Shown here one piece after another: positions 1 to 9,184 of a stretch of 64,000 bases of DNA. The translations under genes were made by a program, and so were the position numbers. The stretch's first letter is position 1. The number at the start of each line of letters is the position of its first letter. Location of the stretch: NCBI RefSeq assembly GCF_003477885.1, contig NZ_QUEE01000017.1:75323-139322 (forward strand), in the 5' to 3' direction. Source of the DNA: Lachnotalea sp. AF33-28 (GTDB lineage: Bacteria > Bacillota > Clostridia > Lachnospirales > Lachnospiraceae). The notes under the pieces are model-generated. The model was not told where the DNA came from. It saw only the letters and a program-made list of their open reading frames with translations, and searched no databases.

Positions 1-549
1 ATCGTATCCTTTGCGCTGGCAGCCATATTCATGACAGCCGCGCTTGCGCTGGTGCCTTCGTTTACCAATGTATATCTGCGGATCATCAATATGAACCGCA
101 TACACGACATCAGCAGCGTGGTGCTGGAAAAGGTTGTGGATGAGCTTAGCTATGCATCGGGCTATGAGGGCGGGGATCTGATTTTATCCGATCCCATTCC
201 CGGTCAGGAAGGCGTCTATAGCAGCGTGGAATACAGTGACGATACTGGCAACCGTGTCAGGATGAACGCCGATGAAGAAAGAGGTCTGCTGCTCACTTAT
301 CAGGAAATACGCAGCGATGATGAAGATTCCGAAATCCTTTACCCTAAGACCGAATGGTATCTGGGCGCCGGGATGTATAAAGGGAACCGGATCAGCCTCG
401 CCTTTGAACGGGTGGAAAACACCAGCCTGATAAAAATATATCTGGAGGTATTTTCCGCGGAGGGCGTGTATTCGCAGAAGGTGGAAACCTATGCGGAGTG
501 CATCGACCTGGACGCGGATGACATAAAATGCGGAGCGGATAGCCCGTAA
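1..549 (+). CDS. Minor pilin / pseudopilin-like protein, 5' truncated by the window edge
   Basis: The reading frame is open from base 1, and the first in-frame ATG (31) lies inside a hydrophobic stretch (IVSFALAAIFMTAALALVPS), so the real start and any prepilin leader lie upstream of the window. The visible part is the end of an N-terminal membrane helix followed by about 150 soluble residues rich in acidic and aromatic residues. One hydrophobic N-terminal helix plus a small soluble domain, directly upstream of a major pilin and a prepilin peptidase, suggests a minor pilin or pseudopilin. No cysteine pair is visible. The family is inferred from position and architecture, not from a motif. Confidence 0.55.
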   Translation: MVSFALAAIFMTAALALVPSFTNVYLRIINMNRIHDISSVVLEKVVDELSYASGYEGGDLILSDPIPGQEGVYSSVEYSDDTGNRVRMNADEERGLLLTYQEIRSDDEDSEILYPKTEWYLGAGMYKGNRISLAFERVENTSLIKIYLEVFSAEGVYSQKVETYAECIDLDADDIKCGADSP

Positions 550-671
550 CATGGGGCTTACATCCGCCGGCATGCGGGCTGTGCGTCAGCAAGAGATGTG
601 GCGGCGGCCTTGCTGAAAGAGAGGTCAAACGGCAGATGGGAGAATAGGCAGGCGCAGCTTTCGTATCTGCT

Positions 672-700
672 TTGACATAATAAATATGGCCGGATATCCG
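672..700 (+). promoter_or_regulatory. Possible promoter of the major pilin operon
   Basis: A consensus -35 TTGACA at 672-677 is followed after 17 bases by TATCCG at 695-700, a weak -10. It lies about 90 bases before the pilin start in the otherwise gene-free gap 550-788. Strong -35, poor -10, so only suggestive. Confidence 0.35.
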
Positions 701-788
701 TGCATTTACTAAGCATGGCGAAACGGCAGTACACATCAGAACTAACGCGGCAATGACCGCATTAGATAAAAGAAAAGGAGAATCTATT

Positions 789-1241
789 ATGAAGTTAATG
801 GAAAGAATCAAAAAGGCAAAAGAAAACAAGAAAGGTTTTACACTTGTTGAGCTGATCGTCGTGCTGGTTATTTTGGCGATTCTGGCGGCAATCCTGATCC
901 CTACACTGACAGGGTATATCGATAAGGCGAATGAGAAAAAGGTGATCGCTGAGGCGAGAATGACGTTGATGGCGGCACAGAGTACACTGTCGGAGTATTA
1001 TGGCAAAACGATTGATGAGGCCACAGCAATTGCTCAGATCGATAAGCTCGCGGAAATCGGTACTGTATCAGGCAGTGGAGTGATAAAATATGGTATCAAG
1101 TTCGATGCATCCAATAAGATTACAGATTTTGCTTATAAAAATGGCAGTTACGGTGTGACTTATACTAACGGTGTTTGGAATGAGGTAGTGAAGGCTGATT
1201 CGGTAACAATTGAAACTCCGACATACGATATTGTCCGCTAA
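789..1241 (+). CDS. Major type IV pilin-like protein
   Basis: This 150-residue protein starts at ATG 789 with an AGGAG ribosome binding site at 776-780. Upstream in-frame codons exist (from 753) but would put the ribosome site inside the gene. A short basic leader ends in the class III prepilin motif KKGFTLVELI: cleavage after Gly and methylation of Phe by the prepilin peptidase encoded at 1783 is expected, with the conserved Glu at +5. A hydrophobic helix (about residues 20-42) and a small globular domain follow. Comparable proteins form the shaft of type IV pili or competence/type II pseudopili. Its position as first complete gene after a possible promoter and its good ribosome site fit the abundant major subunit. 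Which of these filaments it builds cannot be told from sequence. Confidence 0.85.
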   Translation: MKLMERIKKAKENKKGFTLVELIVVLVILAILAAILIPTLTGYIDKANEKKVIAEARMTLMAAQSTLSEYYGKTIDEATAIAQIDKLAEIGTVSGSGVIKYGIKFDASNKITDFAYKNGSYGVTYTNGVWNEVVKADSVTIETPTYDIVR

Positions 1242-1247
1242 TAGCCG

Positions 1248-1697
1248 ATGTGTGCCCGTACAGTACGAAGACATTTAAAGCATAATGCAGGCTACACCCT
1301 CATCGAACTCCTCCTCACCTGCCTCGTCCTTCTGATCCTGACCGCAGTGATTGCGCCCACTGCGTGGTATTACATAAACAAAGCCGATGCCCGGGCGGTT
1401 CTGACGGAAGCCAAGACCGCCAGGCTGGCGGCTTATGTGACCTCATTGGACTGCTATGCCAATGGCAGCCCTTTTCAGGATCAGTCCATGCCCAATGGAT
1501 TTGCGAAGGGTGTGGAGGAAAAGGTGGCCGAACTGGCGGAATGTCCGGGAGAAATCTATCTCCTGCAGTACGGTCCGGCGGCCGGCGAGATCCGGAGCAT
1601 GGCTTACAGGGAGAAATCCTTTGTGGCGGTATATACTCTGGATGAGGACGGGGAGCATTGGAATGTATACAAGACAAATCATATGATTGTACACTGA
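1248..1697 (+). CDS. Second (minor) type IV pilin-like protein
   Basis: 149 residues starting at ATG 1248, six bases after the major pilin stop; no clear ribosome site is visible, so translational coupling is likely. The basic leader ends in NAGYTLIELL, a prepilin cleavage motif with Tyr instead of Phe at +1 and Glu at +5. A hydrophobic helix (about 15-40) is followed by a soluble domain with two cysteines that could form a disulphide. Its weak initiation and position behind the major pilin suggest a lower-abundance subunit. It overlaps no other real gene; the long antisense frames here are shadows. Confidence 0.75.
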   Translation: MCARTVRRHLKHNAGYTLIELLLTCLVLLILTAVIAPTAWYYINKADARAVLTEAKTARLAAYVTSLDCYANGSPFQDQSMPNGFAKGVEEKVAELAECPGEIYLLQYGPAAGEIRSMAYREKSFVAVYTLDEDGEHWNVYKTNHMIVH

Positions 1698-1782
1698 CTG
1701 GCAGCGGGCTCCGGATGCATCGCTTCGGCGGCATCGGTACAAAAGGAGCCCGCGCAGTTTAGTGCGGACATCGGGAGAATGC

Positions 1783-2574
1783 ATGATTCAAATACTCGTA
1801 ATTTTACTCTGGATTCTGCTTTTCATATTCGGAATGTGTTTTTTTTCATTTTTAAACGTGGTGATCTACCGCGTTCCGAAAAAAATATCCTTTGCGGGCG
1901 GCCGCAGCTTTTGTCCGTCCTGTAAAAATCCGCTGAAGGGCCGGGATATGGTACCGGTATTCAGCTATCTGTTCCTGCGCGGCAGATGCAGGTACTGCGG
2001 GGCTAAGATTTCACCGCGCTACCCTCTGGTGGAATTGCTGGGAGGCATATCCGCCGTTTTCTGCATGTACTGTTTTGGAAATGTCACCGACGGGGTGTTT
2101 CATTTTTCCGTACAGCCGGTTCTGATTTTTTTGTTTCTGGCAGTTCTAACGGCGGTGGCTTTTATCGATCTGGATACGATGGAGATCCCTAACGGCCTGG
2201 TGCTGGCCGCGGCAGTATGCGGGCTTGCATCCATCCCTTTCTTTCCGGAGATCTCATTGACTTCGAGAATAATCGGAATATTTTCCGTTAGCGTACCGCT
2301 GCTTGTGATGACCCTGCTTATTCCGGGGGCATTTGGCGGCGGCGATATAAAACTGATGGCGGCCTGCGGTCTTATATTGGGCTGGCAGTTAAGCTATCTG
2401 GCCGCTTTCCTCGCGATTGTGACCGGAGGCATATACGGCATCTATCTGCTTGCGGCCAGGAAAAAGGACAGAAAAGACCACTTTGCCTTCGGCCCCTTTC
2501 TATGTGTGGGGATGGCTGTTTCCGTTTTCTGGGGGCAGGCGATTCTAAAATGGTATTTCAGCTTCATTATCTGA
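1783..2574 (+). CDS. pilD: Prepilin peptidase (type IV leader peptidase / N-methyltransferase)
   Basis: 263 residues from ATG 1783, preceded by GGGAGA; the frame is open further upstream, but the protein family begins at the hydrophobic MIQILVILLW. It is an integral membrane aspartyl protease that removes the basic leaders of the pilins encoded just upstream and methylates the new N-terminus. The N-terminal cytoplasmic loop has two CxxC pairs (CPSC and CRYC), as in zinc-binding PilD/ComC proteins. The two catalytic aspartates are in FIDLDTMEIPN and in GGGDIKLM. About eight hydrophobic segments are visible. Length and motif order are normal for the family. Confidence 0.92.
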   Translation: MIQILVILLWILLFIFGMCFFSFLNVVIYRVPKKISFAGGRSFCPSCKNPLKGRDMVPVFSYLFLRGRCRYCGAKISPRYPLVELLGGISAVFCMYCFGNVTDGVFHFSVQPVLIFLFLAVLTAVAFIDLDTMEIPNGLVLAAAVCGLASIPFFPEISLTSRIIGIFSVSVPLLVMTLLIPGAFGGGDIKLMAACGLILGWQLSYLAAFLAIVTGGIYGIYLLAARKKDRKDHFAFGPFLCVGMAVSVFWGQAILKWYFSFII

Positions 2575-2588
2575 AAGAGGTGAATGGC

Positions 2589-3794
2589 TTGGCATTATAT
2601 AAGTATACGGCAAAGGCAGAAAACGGGAAATCCGTCAGAGGGATGGCGGAAGCCGCCGATGAAAATGAACTCTATGAGAAGCTTCGGGCAGGGGGCCAGT
2701 TTTTGATTACCAGTTCGCTGAAACAGGACGCCCGGTCTGTGAGAAAGATGAAGCCGGCGCAGCTGTCCGATTTCTGCAGGCAGCTCGGAACACTGCTGGG
2801 GGCAGGAGTTTCCCTCGTGCGTGCGCTGAATATCATCGCTCAGGATCAGAACCTGAAGCCTGGTCCGAAAAAAGTGTATGAGGATGTGCTGCGGCTGATC
2901 CGCCAGGGCATCCCGCTGTCCGATGCGATGGAACAGCAGCAGGGCGCGTTTCCGGAGCTTTTGATCAACATGATCCGTTCCGCCGAGGCCAGCGGAAGCC
3001 TGGATCAGACTTCCAAGCGCATGGCGGAGCATTTTGACAAGGATCACCGTCTCAACAGCAAGGTGAAAAATGCGATGGTGTATCCGGCAATTCTGATCTG
3101 TATGATCATTGTGGTGCTGATCTTTGTAGTGGTTTATATTATCCCGCAGTTTGCCGATATATTTGCTTCGCTGGAAGAACTGCCGCTTCCTACCGTGGTT
3201 GTGCTTGGGATCAGCGATGCGCTGACGAATCACTGGCCTGTGATCCTGGCGGCGGTGGCCGCTGCGGCCGTCTTTTTTTCCGTGGTGTTCCGCATACCGG
3301 ATGTGGCCCTCCAAAAGGACAGGATGAAGCTGAAGATTCCTGTGATCGGCAAGCTTTTAAAAGTGGTTTATACAGCCAGGTTTGCCCGGACTTTAAGCTC
3401 TCTCTACAGCAGCGGTATCCCGATCGTCACCGCTTTGCAGATCGGAAAGCATACGGTGGGCAACAAATACATAGAATCACAGTTTGATGAAGTGATTTAC
3501 TCCGTGCGCACCGGAGAATCCCTCTCCAAGTCGCTGGCGGCGGTGGACGGATTTGTGAATAAGCTGGCATCCTCCATCATGGTGGGGGAGGAGACCGGCA
3601 GCCTGGATGAAATGCTCAATGTCATCGCGGATGCGCTGGAGTACGATTCGGAGATGGCGATCGCCAGGATGACCGCGATGCTGGAGCCGGTCCTGATCAT
3701 CGTGATGGGCGTGATTATCGGCTTTGTAATTATTGCGGTTATGATGCCGGTATTCGACGGATATTCCACTATAGAGAACGGCGCGAACTACTAA
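2589..3794 (+). CDS. pilC: Type II secretion/type IV pilus inner-membrane platform protein (PilC/GspF family)
   Basis: The best start is TTG 2589, giving 401 residues beginning MALYKYTAKAENGK, which matches the family N-terminus. AGAGG at 2576-2580 is well spaced for it; GTG 2580 and ATG 2550 are alternatives that would overlap the peptidase. Two repeated GspF domains are visible: the first with GTLLGAGVSLVRAL and NMIRSAEASGSL, the second with SSLYSSGIPIVTAL and MVGEETGSLDEML. Three membrane helices lie near the middle and C-terminus. The protein is the membrane platform on which the assembly ATPase acts. Length is typical. Confidence 0.9.
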   Translation: MALYKYTAKAENGKSVRGMAEAADENELYEKLRAGGQFLITSSLKQDARSVRKMKPAQLSDFCRQLGTLLGAGVSLVRALNIIAQDQNLKPGPKKVYEDVLRLIRQGIPLSDAMEQQQGAFPELLINMIRSAEASGSLDQTSKRMAEHFDKDHRLNSKVKNAMVYPAILICMIIVVLIFVVVYIIPQFADIFASLEELPLPTVVVLGISDALTNHWPVILAAVAAAAVFFSVVFRIPDVALQKDRMKLKIPVIGKLLKVVYTARFARTLSSLYSSGIPIVTALQIGKHTVGNKYIESQFDEVIYSVRTGESLSKSLAAVDGFVNKLASSIMVGEETGSLDEMLNVIADALEYDSEMAIARMTAMLEPVLIIVMGVIIGFVIIAVMMPVFDGYSTIENGANY

Positions 3795-3816
3795 ACTATG
3801 ATTCGGGAGGCAATCG

Positions 3817-5337
3817 ATGATCACATCAGTCTATCTATCCAACAATAATATACAGATCCTGACCGGAACGGGCGGCAGCAGCAAAGCTGCTGTAAAGAAG
3901 CTCTATAGCAGGGAGCTGGGGGAGGGATGCCTGATCAACGGCGTCATTACCGGTGAACCGGAGCTTTTGGATGCGGTCGGCCGGATCTGGGACGAACATC
4001 ATCTGCCCAGAAAACAGGTATCGCTGGTGATCGACAGCACCCAGTTCATGACCAGGGTATTTTCCATCCCCATACTTGGCGATAAAAAGGCCCGCGAAGT
4101 GGTGCAGAAGGAATTCGCGGATCTGCGTGACCGCCAGGATCTGATCTACGATTATATGGAGCTGGAAAAAGACAGCGGAAACAAGATGATGAAGGTGCTG
4201 GGAACAGCGGCCGAGAGGAGCTTTGTGGACGGCTATGTAAAGCTGTTTGAACAGCTGGGGATACAGATCGTATCCGTAGTTCCGGCCCTCTACAGCCAGA
4301 TCCGTCTGCTGCAGGCTCATCCTGCTATAAAGGGCAGGACCTGTATCGTGCAGCTTTTAGACGGCGATAACCTGGTCAGCACCCTTATGGTGAATGGCAG
4401 CTATGTGCATTCAAACAGGTCCCGTATATTCAGCGAGCACGGCAGTCCGGAATTTGCGATGGAAACGGCCAGAAATATCAGCGCCATGGTACAGTTCAAT
4501 CTGTCTGAAAAGAGCGGCTTCGCGATTACGGATGTCTATATGGGCGGATTTACCGAACAGGATCTAAGCATCTGTATGGAGAGCGCACGCGTGCTGAACC
4601 TGCAGGGCGCCGGTTCTACTCCGGTAAAGCTCAATGTCGGGATATTGCCGCAGGCGGATAACATCAGCCTTCCCTCAGCCTCCAACGCATGGATCGAGAA
4701 CAGGGCCGAGGCACAGCCGGTCCTCTGTGATTTTGTGTATCCGGCCGGAAACCTGCTGTCTGACCGGAAGGCGATGAACCTCTACAGCCGTTACCGGGAA
4801 AACCCGAAGGCCAGGGCATCCAGGAAAAAGGCCGCCATAGCCGCGGTGCCGTATCTCATACTCATAGCGGTGCTGGGCGGTGTGACCGCATTTTTATATC
4901 TGCAGAACTATTCTCTCGGAAAGAAACTGGATGAGATCAACGCGTACCTGAACGACGCACAGAATCTGGCCGGCTATGAGAAAGCGCAGGAGCTTAGGCA
5001 GACCAACAGCCTGCTGGCCGCTTATATTGCGGCAGACAGGGATGCCTGGGAATCCATTCAGTCTTATCCCAGGGCTAACAGCCAGGTGGTGAATGCGATC
5101 CGGGACTGCGGCACAGATCAGGTGGGCATTACCATCACCAGTTATCAGGCGGAGACCGGCAGCTTCCAGTTTATGGCTAACGCCGCGGATGCGGCCCGCA
5201 TCAATGAGTTCATCGATAAGCTGCGGGTGCTGGACATATTCGCCAATGTGGAATATTCGGGATACGGTTATCAGAATGAAGAGGAAGGATACCGCATCCA
5301 CGTGAGCTGTTATCTGGATGAGTCGGCGGGAAAGTGA
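3817..5337 (+). CDS. PilM-PilN-like fusion protein of the pilus alignment complex
   Basis: 506 residues. Residues 1-300 look like the actin-like PilM fold: a beta-rich start, VSLVIDSTQFMTRVFSIP, a central region with KVLGTAAERSFVDGYVKLFEQLGI and a second half with ARNISAMVQFNLSEK. A basic linker (320-340) leads to one membrane helix at about 341-362, a charged, probably coiled stretch (365-415) and an alpha/beta domain ending at 506, the layout of PilN. Normally PilM and PilN are separate, PilM holding the cytoplasmic tail of PilN; here they appear to be one chain. The PilO-like protein follows 8 bases downstream. Domain assignment rests on architecture and gene order; the PilN half has little motif support. 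Confidence 0.7.
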   Translation: MITSVYLSNNNIQILTGTGGSSKAAVKKLYSRELGEGCLINGVITGEPELLDAVGRIWDEHHLPRKQVSLVIDSTQFMTRVFSIPILGDKKAREVVQKEFADLRDRQDLIYDYMELEKDSGNKMMKVLGTAAERSFVDGYVKLFEQLGIQIVSVVPALYSQIRLLQAHPAIKGRTCIVQLLDGDNLVSTLMVNGSYVHSNRSRIFSEHGSPEFAMETARNISAMVQFNLSEKSGFAITDVYMGGFTEQDLSICMESARVLNLQGAGSTPVKLNVGILPQADNISLPSASNAWIENRAEAQPVLCDFVYPAGNLLSDRKAMNLYSRYRENPKARASRKKAAIAAVPYLILIAVLGGVTAFLYLQNYSLGKKLDEINAYLNDAQNLAGYEKAQELRQTNSLLAAYIAADRDAWESIQSYPRANSQVVNAIRDCGTDQVGITITSYQAETGSFQFMANAADAARINEFIDKLRVLDIFANVEYSGYGYQNEEEGYRIHVSCYLDESAGK

Positions 5338-5345
5338 GGGAAACC

Positions 5346-5999
5346 ATGACTATAACAACAAAACTGACAGACCGGGATAAGGCTCTGCTGAAGATACTGG
5401 CCGTATTTCTGATTGTGATGGGATTTATTATGCTGGGAATCCTTCCGTTGCTGGATAAAAAAAGCGAGCTGGAGGAGTCGATCGCATTTGCCGAAGCGGA
5501 CAGGGACGCGATGGAGATGGAACTTACCATGCTGCTATCCTATGAAAAGACCGCAGTCCTTTACGAAGAGGAACGGGCCGGTCTGGTGGCGGATTTCTAT
5601 CCGATGACCGAAAACCAGGAGATCGATAAGATGATTACGGGGATGGTATTTGACTATGGTCTGACGGCAAGGGACTTTACCGTATCCGTCACGCCGTCCC
5701 TGCGCGGTATAACGCCGTATTTCGCATCGGACAAGGCGCTCTTAAACGCGGCTGCAGGAGAAGAAGGAGCAAAGACCTATGCCGGAGATGTCTATACGGC
5801 GGATATTTCGGTAAAGGCCATCGGCAGCGCGGAGGATATCCGCCGCCTGCTTGACAGCGTGATCGACGGCTACCCGGCGCTGCGGGTGACCGCCTACAGC
5901 ATAGCGGAGGGGGAGAAGATCTATCTTGGAGAAGATCAGGAAGCATATACAGCCTCCACGCTGACGCTGAATATGGAGATGTATATGTGTTATAAATAA
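5346..5999 (+). CDS. PilO-like pilus assembly protein
   Basis: 217 residues from ATG 5346; GTG 5334 overlaps the previous stop but the GAGGG at 5336-5340 better serves ATG 5346. A short cytoplasmic tail is followed by one membrane helix (about residues 17-37), a coiled coil (about 40-80, ELEESIAFAEADRDAMEMEL) and an alpha/beta domain, as in PilO/GspM proteins that pair with PilN. It lies between the PilM-PilN-like fusion and the assembly ATPase. The assignment is based on topology and neighbours because PilO sequences diverge strongly. Confidence 0.65.
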   Translation: MTITTKLTDRDKALLKILAVFLIVMGFIMLGILPLLDKKSELEESIAFAEADRDAMEMELTMLLSYEKTAVLYEEERAGLVADFYPMTENQEIDKMITGMVFDYGLTARDFTVSVTPSLRGITPYFASDKALLNAAAGEEGAKTYAGDVYTADISVKAIGSAEDIRRLLDSVIDGYPALRVTAYSIAEGEKIYLGEDQEAYTASTLTLNMEMYMCYK

Positions 6000-6024
6000 A
6001 CAGAAAATAGAAACGAGGCTAACC

Positions 6025-7695
6025 GTGAAAAATATTCCGATAGGTGAAGTATTAAAAGAATATGGTTATATAACAGAGGCGCAGCTTCAGAAGGCGCTGG
6101 AATACCAGCGTGAAAACAGAGGAAAACGTCTTGGCAGCATCCTGATCGAGCTGGGTTTTATCACGGAAAAACAGATGCTGGAGGCGCTGGCCCAGAGGCT
6201 GGGCCAAAAACAGGTGGACTTAACCCAGTATCAGGTAAATGTGGAGGCTGTGGAGAAGATACCAAGGCAGCTGGCTGTGAAATACAATATCCTGGCCATC
6301 GGAATAGAGGGCAGGGTGCTGACTGTCGCCACCAATGATCCGCTGAATTTTTACGGCCTGGAGGATATCCGACAGCTGACCGGCATGGAACTGCAGGTGC
6401 TTTTATCGGAGCTGGCTCCGCTGACCCGCGCTATGGACTATTATTATTCAGAGGTGGGCGCCAGGGCAGCAGCTAAAAACGCCAACCAGAGCAGCCAGTC
6501 AGAGGTGGAAGAGCTGGCGCTGGAGGTGGAGGAAGGCGACGGCGACGCGCCGATCATCAAGCTGTTAAACAGCCTGTTGGACCGCGGTTACAACACCAAT
6601 GCCAGCGATATCCATATCGAACCTTTTGAGGACAAGACGCTGGTTCGCATGCGTATCGACGGCACCATCGTGGATTATGTGACGCTGCAGCGCTCGCTGC
6701 ATCCGTCTCTGATCGCCCGCATTAAGATCATGTCCAATTTAGATATCGCGGAGAAGCGCATCCCTCAGGACGGCCATTTCCGGATCCGCCTGGAGGGAGA
6801 GAACGTAAACGTCCGTGTTTCTGTCATTCCCACCGTATTCGGTGAGAAGGCGGTGCTCCGGCTTCTCTCCAGCAACTCGGTGATCGCCCATGCCGATCAG
6901 TACGGCATGGATATAAAGACCTACCGAAGGTTCCAGGAAATGCTGCGCTCGCCCAACGGCATCATCTATCTGACCGGGCCGACCGGTTCCGGCAAGACCA
7001 CGACGCTTTACATGATTCTGGAGCACTTAGCCAAGCGCCAGGTCAACATCTCCACCATCGAGGACCCGGTGGAGAAAAACCTGGCCAGAGTGAATCAGAT
7101 GCAGGTAAACAACACTGCCGGGCTGACCTTTGACAGCGGACTGCGCGCCCTGCTGCGCCAGGATCCTGATATCATCATGGTGGGTGAAACCCGTGATGCG
7201 GAGACAGCCGCCATTTCCGTGCGCGCTGCGATCACCGGCCATCTGGTATTTTCCACCCTTCATACCAACAATGCGGTGTCCTCCATCGTCCGTCTGGTGG
7301 ATATGGGGCTGGAGCCCTATCTGATCGCCAATTCCCTGGTGGGTGTGGTGGCCCAGCGCCTTGTGCGCCGCTTATGTCCCCACTGCTGTGCGGAGGAGGA
7401 AACAAGTGAAGAAGAGAGGCGCATGCTGGGGCTGGATATCAAAACCGTGCACCGTGCCAAAGGCTGTCCGCGCTGCAACAATACCGGCTACAGCGGCCGT
7501 CTTGCCATTCACGAGATCGTGACCGTCGATAAAGAAATCCGGAAAATGATCACAAGCCGCGCCACCATGGAGGAAATCACTGAGTACGCCGTGCGGACTC
7601 AGGAAATGAAGAGCCTGAAGGAGCTGGCGGAGGATCTGCTGATCCAGGGAGTGACAACGGTGGAAGAGCTGGTCAAGGTGGCGTTCTATTCCTGA
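6025..7695 (+). CDS. pilB: Type IV pilus assembly ATPase (PilB/GspE family)
   Basis: 556 residues from GTG 6025 with ACGAGG upstream. The N-terminal MshEN-type domain (1-145) carries the RLGSILIELGFITE and LAVKYNILAI elements that bind cyclic dinucleotides in some relatives. The ATPase core has the Walker A GPTGSGKTTT at about 318-327, the aspartate box around TIEDPVE, the Walker B region PDIIMVGETRDAETA at about 381-395 and the histidine box STLHTNN. A zinc tetracysteine is present (CPHC at 451-454, CPRC at 481-484), typical of extension motors. It powers pilin polymerisation from the cytoplasmic side of the PilC platform. Length is normal. Confidence 0.95.
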   Translation: MKNIPIGEVLKEYGYITEAQLQKALEYQRENRGKRLGSILIELGFITEKQMLEALAQRLGQKQVDLTQYQVNVEAVEKIPRQLAVKYNILAIGIEGRVLTVATNDPLNFYGLEDIRQLTGMELQVLLSELAPLTRAMDYYYSEVGARAAAKNANQSSQSEVEELALEVEEGDGDAPIIKLLNSLLDRGYNTNASDIHIEPFEDKTLVRMRIDGTIVDYVTLQRSLHPSLIARIKIMSNLDIAEKRIPQDGHFRIRLEGENVNVRVSVIPTVFGEKAVLRLLSSNSVIAHADQYGMDIKTYRRFQEMLRSPNGIIYLTGPTGSGKTTTLYMILEHLAKRQVNISTIEDPVEKNLARVNQMQVNNTAGLTFDSGLRALLRQDPDIIMVGETRDAETAAISVRAAITGHLVFSTLHTNNAVSSIVRLVDMGLEPYLIANSLVGVVAQRLVRRLCPHCCAEEETSEEERRMLGLDIKTVHRAKGCPRCNNTGYSGRLAIHEIVTVDKEIRKMITSRATMEEITEYAVRTQEMKSLKELAEDLLIQGVTTVEELVKVAFYS

Positions 7696-7746
7696 TCATT
7701 CGGAACAATAACGCTCAATAACTGTATCCTGACAGAAAGGCAAATT

Positions 7747-8796
7747 ATGAATACGATAGATCAGATTATATTGACAGCCAGGGATCGGAACTGTTCCGAT
7801 ATCCATATCACTGCGGGAATGTCCGTGATATTCCGCATCGACGGAAGGCTGGCCGACAGCGGCATTCTCCTCGGAGAAGGGGAGGGCGAGCGGCTGATTT
7901 TGTCCATGGCGGATGAGTCCATGCAGCAGAGGCTGTCTGCCGGTTCGGATCTGGATTTTGCGCTCCAGGCATCCGACGGAGGAAGGCAGCGTGTGAATGT
8001 CTTCCGTCAGCAGGGAAAGCTGGCGGCCACCATCCGTTTGTTAAGCGATCATATCCCATCCCTTGAAGAGCTGAATCTGCCCCCGGTGCTCAAGAACCTG
8101 GCGGACCAGCCCAGAGGCCTGATCCTGGTGACCGGGCCCACAGGAAGCGGAAAGTCCACAACGCTCGCAGCCATGATCGATTACATCAATGGCAGCAGGG
8201 CTGAGCACATCATCACCATCGAAGACCCGGTGGAGTATGTATACAGGCCGAAGCTTTCCCTGATCCACCAGCGCGAGGTCGGTCAGGATGTGCATAACTT
8301 TGCGGAAGCGCTGCGTTCCTCCCTGCGGGAGGACCCTGACGTGATCCTGGTGGGGGAGATGCGCGATTATGAAACGATTTCCGCCGCTTTAACTGCGGCT
8401 GAGACCGGCCATCTGGTGCTGTCCACACTGCACACCACCGGCGCGGCCCAGACCATCGACCGCATCATAGACGCCTGCCCTCCGGCCGCCCAAAACCAGG
8501 TGAGGACCCAGTTAGCCGGCATCTTAAAAGGCGTGATCACCCAGTGCCTGATACCGCTGGCCCATGAGAGCGGCCGCTGCGCCGCCACCGAGGTGCTCTT
8601 AGGCACAGACGCCGCCCTGAATCTGATACGGGAAAATAAATGCCACCAGCTCAACACCACCATGCAGTCCGGCGCAGCCTCCGGCATGCACACCCTAAAC
8701 GGAAATCTCTCCGAGCTGGTCCGCAAAGGCAGAATTACCAGAGAAAACGCCTTCCGCTACTCCAACGACCGCAGGGACCTGGAGCAGTATCTCTAA
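7747..8796 (+). CDS. pilT: Type IV pilus retraction ATPase (PilT family)
   Basis: 349 residues, ATG 7747 with AGAAAGG at 7734-7740. The protein lacks the long PilB N-terminal domain and the zinc cysteines. It has an N-terminal PAS-like half starting with SDIHITAGMSVIFRIDG, Walker A GPTGSGKST at 130-138, aspartate box TIEDPVE, Walker B DPDVILVGEMRDYET and a histidine box STLHTTG. The C-terminal LNLIRENKCHQL corresponds to the AIRNLIRE retraction motif of PilT. Together with PilB this implies a dynamic, retractile pilus (adhesion, twitching or DNA uptake). It is the last gene before a 646-bp gap of palindromic repeats. Confidence 0.93.
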   Translation: MNTIDQIILTARDRNCSDIHITAGMSVIFRIDGRLADSGILLGEGEGERLILSMADESMQQRLSAGSDLDFALQASDGGRQRVNVFRQQGKLAATIRLLSDHIPSLEELNLPPVLKNLADQPRGLILVTGPTGSGKSTTLAAMIDYINGSRAEHIITIEDPVEYVYRPKLSLIHQREVGQDVHNFAEALRSSLREDPDVILVGEMRDYETISAALTAAETGHLVLSTLHTTGAAQTIDRIIDACPPAAQNQVRTQLAGILKGVITQCLIPLAHESGRCAATEVLLGTDAALNLIRENKCHQLNTTMQSGAASGMHTLNGNLSELVRKGRITRENAFRYSNDRRDLEQYL

Positions 8797-8810
8797 AGCG
8801 GCGTAACTTG

Positions 8811-9033
8811 TTGTTATTCATGGTTACCGATTTTCCCGCGCAAGGCAGGGCAGGGTATGATCCTCATCGGGACGCGCTCTCGCTCCGTGAAGCGCGCAGA
8901 CTGTCACCAACCGCTAGGTTGATGACCTGCGCGCACATCAGTGCGCTTCCTTGCAGCGGGCTTCAAGGGATCCCGATGAGGACCATACCCTGCCCTGCCT
9001 TGCGCTGCGTTATCGCTAGCCATGAATGACAAT
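8811..9033. repeat. Long intergenic palindrome, copy 1 of a modular hairpin family
   Basis: Arms 8839-8872 and 8971-9004 are 34 bases with one mismatch. The pairing continues outward, imperfectly, to about 8811 and 9033. The interior holds a second structured module at 8902-8946 that recurs, reverse-complemented, at 45866-45909. The outer-left arm (CGCAAGGCAGGGCAGGGTA) and the GCGCTTCACGGAGCGAGAG segment recur in copy 3 at 50915-51050. No protein-coding frame fits the element. Confidence 0.85.
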
Positions 9034-9184
9034 TTAGCTGCTCCCACCGCTTTATTGATGCTGTTTTATTTTACCTAATAACGCATCTGAAAAATCTTAC
9101 CATGCCTGGAGCTGCCCGGTTATTATAAATTACAAATTACAGCCCCCCATGAAAGCCGCACATGTTAATTGAGCCGTTAAAGCA

